Positions 56,190 to 64,000 of a stretch of DNA of 64,000 bases are shown in pieces. How positions within the stretch are numbered: position 1 is the first letter of the stretch; every line of letters begins with the position of its first letter. The DNA comes from Paracoccaceae bacterium (GTDB lineage Bacteria; Pseudomonadota; Alphaproteobacteria; Rhodobacterales; Rhodobacteraceae). Where the stretch lies: positions 313,781 to 377,780 of the forward strand of contig JAAFAB010000003.1 in assembly GCA_018222585.1 (NCBI GenBank), read 5' to 3'. The position numbers were made by a program, and so were the translations under genes. Below the pieces are notes generated by a model that made no database searches, was not told the DNA's origin, and was given only the letters and a program-made list of their open reading frames with translations.

Positions 56190-56787
56190 GTCCGATCTCT
56201 ACGCAAGGATTTCCGCGGCGCTGACCGGTGCCGCGGAGCCTTCGTCGGATTTCGACCTGAACGGCGACCAGCACCTGCTGGAGACCGTGAAGATCCGCCC
56301 GGCCGGCGTGCTCTGCGCGCTGGAGGACATCGGCGGCCGTCCCCATGTCATCCTGACCAAGCGGTCCTCCCGGCTGAAGCATCACCCGGGCCAGATCGCC
56401 TTTCCCGGTGGCAAGGTCGATCCCGGCGATGCCGATGCGGTCGCCGCCGCCCTGCGCGAGGCGCAGGAGGAAATCGGTCTGCCCCCCGAGGCGGTCGAGG
56501 TGCTGGGCTGCCTGCCGACGCATCGCACCGTGACCGCCTTCCAGGTGACCCCGGTGATCGCCCGCGTCACCCGGCCCTTCACCGTCGTTCCCGAACCCGG
56601 CGAGGTCGAGGAGGTCTTCCGCGTCCCCCTCTCTCATCTCCTTGATCCTGAAAGCTATTCCGTGCAGTCCCGGCGCTGGAACAAGGCCCGTCGCCACTAC
56701 TATACCGTGCCCTGGGGCCCCTATTACATCTGGGGCGCGACGGCGCGGATGCTGCGGGTGCTGGCCGATACCCTGGGCCAGCCATGA
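56161..56787 (+). CDS. Nudix CoA pyrophosphatase (NudL-like)
   Basis: From the ATG at 56161, inside the hslO 3' end, the protein has 208 residues. It carries the NuCoA motif LTKRSSRLKHHPGQIAFPGG directly before the Nudix box, which reads GGKVDPGDADAVAAALREAQ then EEIGL. Asp replaces the first box Glu, as is usual in this subfamily. It splits CoA to phosphopantetheine and 3',5'-ADP. It overlaps hslO (29 bp) and cca (4 bp). Confidence 0.88.
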   Translation: MTFRAKMAPESDLYARISAALTGAAEPSSDFDLNGDQHLLETVKIRPAGVLCALEDIGGRPHVILTKRSSRLKHHPGQIAFPGGKVDPGDADAVAAALREAQEEIGLPPEAVEVLGCLPTHRTVTAFQVTPVIARVTRPFTVVPEPGEVEEVFRVPLSHLLDPESYSVQSRRWNKARRHYYTVPWGPYYIWGATARMLRVLADTLGQP

Positions 56788-57968
56788 CCCGGTCCGAGCC
56801 CCAGCCCGACCCCCGGATCGAGGGAGACTGGTTGCAGGCCGAGGCGACCCAGGCGGTCTGTCGCGCCCTGACCGGCGCCGGGCACCAGGCCTGGTTCGTC
56901 GGCGGCTGCGTGCGTGATGCCCTGCTGGGGCTTGCGGTCGGGGATATCGACATCGCCACCGACGCCTGGCCGGAAGAGGTGCAGCGCCTCGCCGAAGCCG
57001 CTGGCCTGAAGGCCGTGCCCACGGGCATCGAGCATGGCACGATCACCGTCGTTTCGGGCGGCATCCCGCATGAGGTGACCACCTTCCGCCGCGACGTGGA
57101 AACCGATGGCCGCCGCGCCGTCGTGGCCTTTGCCGACAGCATGGAAGACGACGCCCGGCGGCGCGATTTCACCATGAACGCGCTTTATGCCGATGCGACG
57201 GGCCGGGTCGAGGATCCGCTGGGGCAGGGGCTGGTCGACCTCGCCAGCCGCCACCTGCGCTTCATCGACGACCCTGGCCAGCGCATCCGCGAGGATTACC
57301 TGCGCATCCTGCGCTACTTCCGCTTCCATGCCCGCTTCGGCGATCCGCAGGCAGGGATGGATCCCGAGGCGCTGGCCGCCATCGCCGCCAATGCCGACGG
57401 CCTTGCGACCCTCTCGCGCGAAAGGGTGGGGGCCGAGTTGCTGAAGCTGCTCGCCGTCACCGACCCGGTGCCCGCCGTCGCCGCGATGGACCATGCGGGC
57501 GTGCTGCCGCGCATCCTGCCCGGGGCGGGCATCCGCGCCCTTGGTCCGCTGGTCCATCTGGAGGCCGAGGCGGGTCGCGCCCCCGATACGGGCCTGCGCC
57601 TGGCCGCGCTCGGTGGTGAGGACCCCGCCGGCGCCCTGCGCCTGTCAAAGAAGGCCGCCGCCCGTCACGCGCTGCTGCGCGCGGAGGCGGCGGGAACCCG
57701 CCCGCCCGCCGAACTGGGCTATCGCCATGGCGCCGAAGAGGCCGAGGCGATCCTGCTGCTGCGTGCCGCCTTGCTGGAGCAGCCGCTGCTGCCCGGGGAT
57801 GTCGACCGCGCCCGTCAGGGGGCCGGGCAGGAATTTCCCATCATGGCCAGTGACTTGCAGGACAGATACCAGGGGAGAGAACTGGGCGAGGCGCTGCGGC
57901 GCGCCGAAGCGATATGGATCGCCGAGGGGTTCACCTTAGGGCGCGAGGCCCTGCTGTCCCGCCTCTGA
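56784..57968 (+). CDS. cca: CCA tRNA nucleotidyltransferase (class II)
   Basis: CCA-adding enzyme completes or repairs tRNA 3' ends. The 394-residue protein has WFVGGCVRDALLGLAVGDID (nucleotide-binding GGxVRD and catalytic DxD), RRDFTMNALYAD, and EDYLRILRYFRFHARFG. It overlaps the Nudix gene by 4 bp and completes the hslO-nudix-cca run. Confidence 0.94.
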   Translation: MTRSEPQPDPRIEGDWLQAEATQAVCRALTGAGHQAWFVGGCVRDALLGLAVGDIDIATDAWPEEVQRLAEAAGLKAVPTGIEHGTITVVSGGIPHEVTTFRRDVETDGRRAVVAFADSMEDDARRRDFTMNALYADATGRVEDPLGQGLVDLASRHLRFIDDPGQRIREDYLRILRYFRFHARFGDPQAGMDPEALAAIAANADGLATLSRERVGAELLKLLAVTDPVPAVAAMDHAGVLPRILPGAGIRALGPLVHLEAEAGRAPDTGLRLAALGGEDPAGALRLSKKAAARHALLRAEAAGTRPPAELGYRHGAEEAEAILLLRAALLEQPLLPGDVDRARQGAGQEFPIMASDLQDRYQGRELGEALRRAEAIWIAEGFTLGREALLSRL

Positions 57969-58057
57969 TCCGCGCAACCGGGTCTGCACAAACGTCGCTA
58001 TCGCCTCCCTTGCAACCCCCGGCGCCGATGGGGATAAGAGGGTGAAAGGCGTCTCCC

Positions 58058-59911
58058 ATGCTCGATCCCAAGAAGCTTATCGATCCCTACAAGCCGGCCG
58101 AGGGTCCGCCCCCGGACAGCCTGATGAAATTCATCGCCTGGGGTCTTGGCGGGGCCTGGCCGGGCCTGCTGCTGGGGGCCTTCCTGGCGGCGCTCTCGGG
58201 CGCGGCGGATGCCAGCACGGCCTGGATCCTCGGCGCGGTGGTCGACGGCGCCCAGGCGACCGGGCCCGATGGCTTCTTCGACCCGTCCAACGTGGCGCTG
58301 ATCGTCGGCGCGGTGGCCTTCTTCCTGCTGGCGCGGCCGCTGTTCATGGGGCTGTCCACGGCGGCGACCTCGATGATCCTGCAGCCCAATGTCTTCACCC
58401 TGGTGCTGTCCCGCGTGCATCGCTGGACCATGGGCCAGTCCGTCGTCTACTTCGACAACGATTTCGCCGGCCGCATCAGCCAGAAGCAGATGCAGACCTC
58501 GCGCGCGCTGACCGATGTCGCCTTCGAGGTGATCAACGTGGTCGCCTTCGCCCTCGCCTCTTTCGGGGGCAGCGTGGCACTGATCCTGACCATCAACGCC
58601 GGTCTCGGCCTGGCCTTCCTGGTCTGGGTGATCGGCTACCTGGCGCTGATCTCGCTCTTCATGCCGCGCATCCGGTCGCGGTCCAAGGCGCGGGCGGCGG
58701 CGCGGGCCATGGTCTCGGGGGTGGTGGTGGACACGATCACCAACATCAAGACGGTCAAGCTTTTCGCCCATACCGAGCACGAGGACCGCGCGGCGCTGAA
58801 CGCGCTGGAACGCTTCCGCCAGACGGCCCTGGCCTTCGGGCGGATCTCGACCACCTTCCGGGTGATCCTGACGGTCATGGGGGGCGTGCTGCCGGTGCTG
58901 CTGGTCGGCGGGGCGCTGTTCTTCTGGTCGCGCGGATCGGCGACCATGGGCGATATCGTCGCCGCCGGGGCGGTGGCGGTGCGGGTGGCACAGATGACCG
59001 GCTGGGTCAGTTTCACCCTGATGGGGATCTACGCCAACCTCGGCGAGGTCGAGGACGGGATGCGCACCCTGGGCCGGCCCGTGCGCCTGCAGGATAAGCC
59101 CGGCGCGACGGATCTGACCGTGCCCGAGGGGGCGATCACCCTGGATCACGTGGGCTTTGCCTATGGCCAGAAGGCCGGTGGCGTCACCGACCTGTCGCTG
59201 CAGATCCGCCCGGGCGAGAAACTGGGCATCGTCGGCGCCTCCGGGGCGGGCAAGTCGACGTTGGTGTCGCTGCTGCTGCGCCTCTACGATCCCGAGGAGG
59301 GGCGCATCCTGATCGACGGGCAGGACATCTCGGGCGTCACCCAGGACAGCCTGCGCCGCAATATCGCGCTGGTCACGCAGGACACCTCGATGTTCAACCG
59401 CTCGGCGCGGGAGAACATTCTCTACGGGCGTCCCGAGGCGACGGAGGATGAGCTGTTCGATGCCACGGACAAGGCCGAGGCGCATGAGTTCATCGAGAAG
59501 CTGACCGATTTCGAAGGCCGCGCCGGCTACGACGCCCGGCTGGGCGAACGCGGGGTGAAGCTGTCCGGCGGGCAGCGCCAGCGCATCGCCCTGGCCCGGG
59601 CCATCCTGAAAGACGCCCCGATCCTGGTGCTGGACGAGGCGACCAGCGCGCTGGACAGCGAGGTCGAGGCGCAGATCCAGTCGGCGCTGGAGAACGTGAT
59701 GGAGGGCAAGACCGTGCTGGCCATCGCGCACCGCCTGTCCACGATCAGCCACATGGACCGCATCGTCGTCCTGCACGAGGGCCGCATCGCCGAGCTGGGC
59801 AGTCACGGCGAGCTGCTGGCGCAGGAAGGGCTTTACGCCCGCTACTGGGCGCGGCAGTCGGGCGGGTTCATCGTCACCGATGACGAGGACGAGAGCGCCG
59901 CCGCCGAATAG
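58058..59911 (+). CDS. ABC exporter, fused transmembrane and ATPase domains
   Basis: The 617-residue half-transporter has six membrane helices in the first 330 residues, then the ATPase: Walker A GASGAGKST, Q-loop VTQDTSMFN, signature LSGGQRQRIALARA, Walker B ILVLDEATSALD and the H-loop (IAHRLSTI). It resembles MsbA/MDR-type multidrug or lipid exporters. No dedicated partner gene is nearby. Confidence 0.92.
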   Translation: MLDPKKLIDPYKPAEGPPPDSLMKFIAWGLGGAWPGLLLGAFLAALSGAADASTAWILGAVVDGAQATGPDGFFDPSNVALIVGAVAFFLLARPLFMGLSTAATSMILQPNVFTLVLSRVHRWTMGQSVVYFDNDFAGRISQKQMQTSRALTDVAFEVINVVAFALASFGGSVALILTINAGLGLAFLVWVIGYLALISLFMPRIRSRSKARAAARAMVSGVVVDTITNIKTVKLFAHTEHEDRAALNALERFRQTALAFGRISTTFRVILTVMGGVLPVLLVGGALFFWSRGSATMGDIVAAGAVAVRVAQMTGWVSFTLMGIYANLGEVEDGMRTLGRPVRLQDKPGATDLTVPEGAITLDHVGFAYGQKAGGVTDLSLQIRPGEKLGIVGASGAGKSTLVSLLLRLYDPEEGRILIDGQDISGVTQDSLRRNIALVTQDTSMFNRSARENILYGRPEATEDELFDATDKAEAHEFIEKLTDFEGRAGYDARLGERGVKLSGGQRQRIALARAILKDAPILVLDEATSALDSEVEAQIQSALENVMEGKTVLAIAHRLSTISHMDRIVVLHEGRIAELGSHGELLAQEGLYARYWARQSGGFIVTDDEDESAAAE

Positions 59912-59949
59912 GCTTTGCGCGGCGCGTGACCTGCGATAGGAGGCGCGCC

Positions 59950-61185
59950 ATGCAGCAAGATTTCCAGATCCAGCGACTTGGCCATCATGGCGATGGCATT
60001 GCCGAGGGGCCCTCGGGCCCCGTCTACGTCCCGATGACCCTGCCGGGCGAGCGTGTCAGCGGCACGCTGTCCGGCGACCGTCTGGAGGGCGTGAAGATCC
60101 TTGACCCCTCGGAGCAGCGCGTTGCCGCGCCCTGCCGTCATTTCCGCAGCTGCGGCGGCTGTGCCGTGCAGCACGCGGGCGAGGATTACGTCGCCGCCTG
60201 GAAGCGTGGCATCGTCGAAGTGGCGCTGAAGGGGCAGGGGCTGGAGGCAGTTATTTCGGGCGTCGCGACCTCTCCGGCGCAGTCCCGTCGCCGGGCCTCG
60301 CTGTCGGCGCGCAAGACCAAGGGCGGTGCCCTGGCGGGCTTCCACGGCCGCGCCTCGGGCGCCATCGTCGAGGTGCCGGACTGCCAGCTGCTGCATCCTG
60401 CCCTGATGCGCGCCCTGCCGGTGGCCGAGGGGCTGGCCCGGGTGGGTGGCGCGCGCAAGGGCGAGATCTCGGTGCTGGCGACCCTGTCCGAGGCCGGGCT
60501 GGATATCTCCGTCACTGATGGCAAGCCGCTGGACGAACCGCTGCGGATGGAGCTGACCAGTGCCGCGCAGGAGCTTGATCTGGCGCGGCTGTCCTGGGAC
60601 GGAGAGCTGATTGTCACCCGCAACCCGCCGTTCCAGCGCTTTGGCCGCGCGCAGGTCGTGCCGCCGCCCGGTGCCTTCCTGCAGGCAACCCATCACGGTG
60701 AACAGACCCTGCTGGCCGAGGTGCTGCGCATCACCCGCGGCAGCAAACGCGTCGTCGACCTGTTCGCCGGCTGCGGCACCTTTGCCCTGCCGATTTCCGA
60801 GCGCGCCGAGGTTCTGGCGGTCGAGGGCGACCGTGCCATGACCGCCGCGCTGGAAGAGGGCTGGCGCCGCGCCGGGGGGCTTCACGCCCTGAAGGCCCAG
60901 GTGCGCGACCTGTTCCGCAATCCGCTGGAAGGCGAGGACTTCAAGGGCATCGACGCCGCCGTGATCGACCCGCCGCGCGCCGGGGCCGAGGCGCAGACCC
61001 GCGCGCTGGCCGAGGCCCGCGTGCCGGTGATCGCGGCCGTTTCCTGCAACCCGGTGACCTTCGCGCGGGATGCGCGGCTGCTGCTGGAAGCGGGCTACGA
61101 CATGGGCGAGGTGCTGGTGGTGGACCAGTTCCGCTGGTCGCCCCATGTGGAAGTCGTTGCCGGATTTTCGCTCAACAAGTCGTGA
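59950..61185 (+). CDS. TrmA/RumA-family 23S rRNA or tRNA (uracil-5-)-methyltransferase
   Basis: The 411-residue protein begins with a TRAM-like domain and has the 4Fe-4S cysteines (CRHFRSCGGC, and PDCQLL). The SAM site is VVDLFAGCGTFALP and the catalytic Cys is in AVSCNPVTFARDARLL. The family includes RlmC, RlmD and TrmA; the exact target base is not resolved. AGGAGG stands 7 bases before the ATG at 59950. Confidence 0.9.
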   Translation: MQQDFQIQRLGHHGDGIAEGPSGPVYVPMTLPGERVSGTLSGDRLEGVKILDPSEQRVAAPCRHFRSCGGCAVQHAGEDYVAAWKRGIVEVALKGQGLEAVISGVATSPAQSRRRASLSARKTKGGALAGFHGRASGAIVEVPDCQLLHPALMRALPVAEGLARVGGARKGEISVLATLSEAGLDISVTDGKPLDEPLRMELTSAAQELDLARLSWDGELIVTRNPPFQRFGRAQVVPPPGAFLQATHHGEQTLLAEVLRITRGSKRVVDLFAGCGTFALPISERAEVLAVEGDRAMTAALEEGWRRAGGLHALKAQVRDLFRNPLEGEDFKGIDAAVIDPPRAGAEAQTRALAEARVPVIAAVSCNPVTFARDARLLLEAGYDMGEVLVVDQFRWSPHVEVVAGFSLNKS

Positions 61186-61257
61186 GGCGCGCCTTGCCGC
61201 TTCCCGGCCCCCCTGTGGGGCTGGTAGAAGGGCAAAAACGCCAAACAGAGCAGTTTC

Positions 61258-61746
61258 ATGAAAAGACGGGCAGTGCTTTCCCTGGTCCTGGCGGCTGTCG
61301 CCTCGGCCTGTTCCAGGTTCCAGACCTACCGTGGCCCCGAGGTCACGCGCATTCACGTGCTGAAGGGTCAGCGCCAGATGTTCCTGATGCACAATGACGA
61401 GGTGTTGCGGGCCTATGGCATCGGCCTCGGTTTCGCGCCGGTGGGTCACAAGCAGTTCCAGGGCGACGGCAAGACACCCGAGGGCGCCTACATGATCGAC
61501 CGCCGGAATCCGAACTCGGAATTCCACCTGTCGATCGGCATCTCCTATCCCAATGCCAATGACCGCGCCTTTGCCGCCGAGCAGGGCAAGAGCCCCGGCG
61601 GGGACATCTTCATCCACGGCAAGCCGCCGAAGTACCGCAACGCGCCGCGGGATTGGACGGCGGGCTGCATCGCGGTGTCCGATGACGAGGTGGAAGAGAT
61701 CTACGCCATGGTGCGCGACGGCACCCCGATCTACATCCACCCCTGA
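61258..61746 (+). CDS. L,D-transpeptidase (YkuD domain), probable lipoprotein
   Basis: The 162-residue protein has a signal segment ending in a possible lipid-anchored Cys18 (VASACS), then a YkuD domain. IFIHGKPP holds His120 and DWTAGCIAVSD the catalytic Cys137. L,D-transpeptidases cross-link peptidoglycan (3-3 links) or attach proteins to it. It shares a bidirectional terminator with the convergent CAP gene. Confidence 0.92.
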   Translation: MKRRAVLSLVLAAVASACSRFQTYRGPEVTRIHVLKGQRQMFLMHNDEVLRAYGIGLGFAPVGHKQFQGDGKTPEGAYMIDRRNPNSEFHLSIGISYPNANDRAFAAEQGKSPGGDIFIHGKPPKYRNAPRDWTAGCIAVSDDEVEEIYAMVRDGTPIYIHP

Positions 61747-61759
61747 CAGAGCCACGAAA

Positions 61760-61781
61760 AAGGCGCCCCACGGGGCGCCTT
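61760..61781. terminator. Bidirectional terminator between the L,D-transpeptidase and CAP genes
   Basis: AAGGCGCCCC and GGGGCGCCTT are perfect complements. On the minus strand TTTTT follows, making it the natural end of the CAP gene; on the plus strand it also follows the transpeptidase stop by 13 bp. Confidence 0.88.
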
Positions 61782-61813
61782 CCTGCCATCTGGCCGTTCA
61801 CTGGCCTTGTCGT

Positions 61814-62368
61814 CTACTGCAGCGCGTCGGGCCGGCTGGGTACGGTGTTGCGGTCGCCCATGATCAGCGTCCACCAGATCTTGCCGTTGTTTTCCTGGTA
61901 CCAGGCGAAGCCCATGTCGGTGGCGGCCTTGGACAGCAGAACGCGGCGGGTATCGTCCTGGTCCATCCAGGCGCCGAGGGTCTGCACCTCGGTCTCGTAG
62001 GTCTCGGAGATGTTTTCGCCGATCAACTCGCCCGGGTAGCCGACGCGGGCGATCCGGTCGATCGGCGAAGAGCCGTCCGAGCCGAAGTGCCAGGGGCGGT
62101 TCTGGTTCGACATGTCGTGCGAATGGGTGGCGGCCGCGGCGGTCAGCTGGCTGTCCAGCACCACCGGCGCCGCGCCAGAGGCAGCGCGCAGGCTGTTTAC
62201 CGCATCCAGCATGTCATAGGGAATCCGGCCGCGATCCGCGGCGGTGATGCGATAGAGCCGGGGCAGCGGCTTGCCATCGGCGCCAAGCTGCGGCGGCTGC
62301 GGGTTGGTGGTTGCCACACAGCCCGCGAGGACCAGGCAGAGAGGAAGGAGAAGTTTCAGGAAACGCAT
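61814..62368 (-). CDS. CAP/SCP-domain lipoprotein
   Basis: The 184-residue protein has lipobox LAGC (Cys17) after a hydrophobic signal. The CAP (CRISP/Antigen 5/PR-1, YkwD-like) domain includes AVNSLRAASGAAPVVLDSQL, THSHDMSNQN, the IGENISETY segment and WTLIMGD. Bacterial CAP proteins are outer-envelope proteins of unclear biochemical role. It is flanked by two L,D-transpeptidase genes. Confidence 0.9.
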   Translation of the reverse strand: MRFLKLLLPLCLVLAGCVATTNPQPPQLGADGKPLPRLYRITAADRGRIPYDMLDAVNSLRAASGAAPVVLDSQLTAAAATHSHDMSNQNRPWHFGSDGSSPIDRIARVGYPGELIGENISETYETEVQTLGAWMDQDDTRRVLLSKAATDMGFAWYQENNGKIWWTLIMGDRNTVPSRPDALQ

Positions 62369-62545
62369 TCAGGGTCTGCCGAGTTGAAAGTTGTATGAAC
62401 CGCATATCGCGGCTGAGGTGCAAATTCAAACGCACATGGGCGTGAGGCGGTTCAATGACACTTGTTTGAATTGCGACTGAAGCTTCGGGGACATAAAGTG
62501 CGCAGGAAATCCGGCGCCCAAGGCCCTGCGGATACGGAGACCATC

Positions 62546-63160
62546 ATGACTTTCCCCAAGACCCCCTCGCGGCGTGCCTTCCTTGCCGGTGGTGCCGCCG
62601 TCCTGGCAACCCCGGCCCTTGCCCAGCAAGAAGCCAGCTACGCCACCCCCTTCGAGAATTCGACCGAGGTCGAGCGTGATCCGAACGAGACCGCGCGGCG
62701 CAACATCTCGTCCTTCCGCTCGCTCGACTGGCGGCCCTATTTCGACAACACCCGCAACGGGGCGATCCTGGTCGATATCGACAGCCGGGCGCTGCACTAC
62801 TGGTCCGAGGACCAGACGATCTACAAGCTGTACCCGACATCCGTGCCGCTGACCGACGACCTGACCCGGCGCGGCCGCACCTCGGTGGTGCAGAAGGTTG
62901 AGAATCCGACCTGGCGTCCGACCCCCGCGATGCAGAAGCGCAACCCCGAATGGCCGGCCGTGGTCGAGGGTGGCGCGCCGGACAATCCGCTTGGCGTGCG
63001 GGCGCTGTACCTCAGCTGGACCTACTACCGGATCCACGGCACCCACGACACAAGAAAGATTGGCCGCCGCTCTTCCAACGGCTGTATCGGGCTCTATAAC
63101 GAGCATATCCTGCAGCTTTACGAGCTGGCCAAGGTGGGCACTCAGGTGTTGCTTATTTGA
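62546..63160 (+). CDS. Tat-exported L,D-transpeptidase (YkuD domain)
   Basis: The 204-residue protein has a twin-arginine signal (SRRAFLAGGAAVLATPALA, residues 8-26). The YkuD core shows YRIHGTHDTRKIG (His164) and RRSSNGCIGLYN (Cys180). It would act in the periplasm on peptidoglycan. GGAGA precedes the ATG at 62546; the longer start at 62462 would put residues ahead of the signal. Confidence 0.92.
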   Translation: MTFPKTPSRRAFLAGGAAVLATPALAQQEASYATPFENSTEVERDPNETARRNISSFRSLDWRPYFDNTRNGAILVDIDSRALHYWSEDQTIYKLYPTSVPLTDDLTRRGRTSVVQKVENPTWRPTPAMQKRNPEWPAVVEGGAPDNPLGVRALYLSWTYYRIHGTHDTRKIGRRSSNGCIGLYNEHILQLYELAKVGTQVLLI

Positions 63161-63305
63161 CGACATTTTCCTGTGGGGACAGGGGTTACGGCATCTTGCC
63201 AATTGCAATTTGCGCCCCGCCCCGCGTATGACGGAATCACGAGGTAAGTCTTGGGTGCCGGGCGTAATATGTCCAAAATCGGCCGGCCTTTATCTGGAGG
63301 ATAAA

Positions 63306-63485
63306 ATGAAAAAACTCGTTCTCGCCGCCGCTCTGGCCGCAGCTGCAACCACCGCTTCCGCTGGCGCGTACTCCGAGCCGATGATCGAAGCTCCGGTTGT
63401 CGTCGAAGAAACCACCAGCTCGTCCGCCGGCATCATCCTGCCGCTGATCCTGCTGGCCGTGGTTGCTGCCGCTGTCGCCGACTAA
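63306..63485 (+). CDS. 59-residue secreted/membrane miniprotein of unknown function
   Basis: The product begins MKKLVLAAALAAAATTASAG, an apparent signal peptide. A short acidic mid-part (EAPVVVEETTSSS) is followed by a hydrophobic tail (IILPLILLAVVAAAVAD). GGAGG stands 7 bases before the ATG, and a perfect terminator follows 24 bases after the stop. This makes it a deliberate small gene, not a chance frame. It converges on the ferrochelatase gene. Confidence 0.82.
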   Translation: MKKLVLAAALAAAATTASAGAYSEPMIEAPVVVEETTSSSAGIILPLILLAVVAAAVAD

Positions 63486-63509
63486 TTCGGCAGGCGCAAA
63501 GCAAACGAA

Positions 63510-63540
63510 AAAGGCGGTGGAGCAATCCACCGCCTTTTTT
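63510..63540 (+). terminator. Terminator of the 59-residue gene
   Basis: AAAGGCGGTGGA and TCCACCGCCTTT are perfectly complementary around GCAA, followed by TTT. Confidence 0.9.
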
Positions 63541-63600
63541 CTTGTCAGCACGTCCGGGGCCGGGTCGGGCGCCCCGGTGGGGGCACCCTGAGCGGGGCGC

Positions 63601-64000
63601 TCAGTCAAGCCAGCCCTGCAGGTTCCTCTCGATCTCGAAGGCCAGGGCGGCGATGTGTTCCTCGTCGTCGTTGAGGCAGGGCACGTAGGTGAAGCTTTCA
63701 CCGCCGGCGTGCTCGAAGCTTTCGCGGATCTCTTCGTTGATCTCTTCCAGCGTCTCGATGCAATCGGCGCTGAAGGCAGGCGCGATGACGGCGATCTTCT
63801 TCTTGCCCGCTTCGGCAAGGCGCGCGACCTCTTCCACCGTGTAGGGCTGCAGCCATTCCTCGGGGCCGAACTTCGACTGGAATGTCGTCTTGATCTGGCT
63901 GTCTTCCCAGCCCAGACGCTCCTTCAGCAGTCGCGTCGTCTTCACGCACTGGCAATGGTAGGGGTCGCCCTCGGTCAGGTAGCGGAACGGCAGCCCGTGG
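63601..64000 (-). CDS. hemH: Ferrochelatase (C-terminal part; 5' end beyond the window)
   Basis: Reading leftward from the edge, the frame gives HGLPFRYLTEGDPYHCQCVK, then LGWEDSQIKTTFQSKFGPEE, WLQPYT and VIAPAFSADCIETLEEI. These are the ferrochelatase C-terminal signatures, including the metal-path Glu in the SADCIETLEE segment. It inserts Fe2+ into protoporphyrin IX, the step after HemJ, whose gene lies near the origin. About 132 residues are visible. Confidence 0.93.
   Translation of the reverse strand, partial: HGLPFRYLTEGDPYHCQCVKTTRLLKERLGWEDSQIKTTFQSKFGPEEWLQPYTVEEVARLAEAGKKKIAVIAPAFSADCIETLEEINEEIRESFEHAGGESFTYVPCLNDDEEHIAALAFEIERNLQGWLD

Noticed and set aside
57998-59806. 602-residue minus-strand open frame antisense to the ABC exporter
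   Set aside because: No domains; the sense frame contains complete Walker and signature motifs.
61350-61365. Another parS-like site (ATTCACGTGCTGAAG)
   Set aside because: Only the CACGTG core is shared; outer positions do not match parS.

Overview
The window is a GC-rich alphaproteobacterial chromosome segment, most likely from a Rhodobacterales (Roseobacter/Rhodobacter-type) genome. The indications are the block maf-aroE-coaE-dnaQ facing hemJ-rho-mnmE-mnmG-rsmG-parA-parB across a non-coding gap, the co-residence of secB, timA-like, fxsA, addAB and hslVU, and ParB-type parS sites. No rRNA or tRNA gene, insertion sequence, prophage or CRISPR array was seen.

The centre of the window looks like the replication origin. 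Between maf (leftward) and hemJ (rightward), at about 25934-26367, lie three exact DnaA boxes, a back-to-back box palindrome, short tandem repeats and an AT-rich stretch. Genes run away from this gap on both sides. Two perfect 16-bp parS sites sit at the start of mnmG and inside rsmG, and weaker copies lie in coaE, hrcA, mutS and an orphan gene.

Left part: the 3' end of addB, then addA and trxA; an orphan capsule-type glycosyltransferase-like gene; hslV, a membrane protein, a BrnT/BrnA toxin-antitoxin pair and hslU; rpiB; a VIT1-family metal transporter with an Irr-type palindrome at its start; an efflux MFS protein; smr, mltA, a Tim44-like protein, fxsA and secB. Next is an accessory island (about 16.6-23.2 kb): a TetR regulator, a DctPQM TRAP transporter, a cyclase-family hydrolase and an FAH-family enzyme. 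This island is flanked by two broken NTF2/SnoaL-like genes and a MarR fragment.

Right of parAB: rph-rdgB-hemW-ybaN (leftward); hrcA-grpE, followed by a dense set of intergenic repeats; an M20 peptidase and mutS; maeB and a PfkB kinase; a secreted small protein; an aminotransferase-sulfotransferase pair; cspA; an SCP2 protein; argG; a membrane protein; ilvA; an Hpt/response-regulator-phosphatase divergent pair; two Nudix hydrolases, hslO and cca; an ABC exporter; an RNA methyltransferase; a cell-envelope group (two L,D-transpeptidases and a CAP lipoprotein); a tiny membrane protein; and the start-truncated ferrochelatase gene at the right edge.

Most genes are housekeeping: DNA repair, replication and segregation, protein quality control, tRNA modification, haem synthesis and amino-acid synthesis. 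The less ordinary parts are the origin/parS architecture, the decaying TRAP island, the aminotransferase-sulfotransferase pair, the metal-transporter operator and the grpE-downstream repeats.
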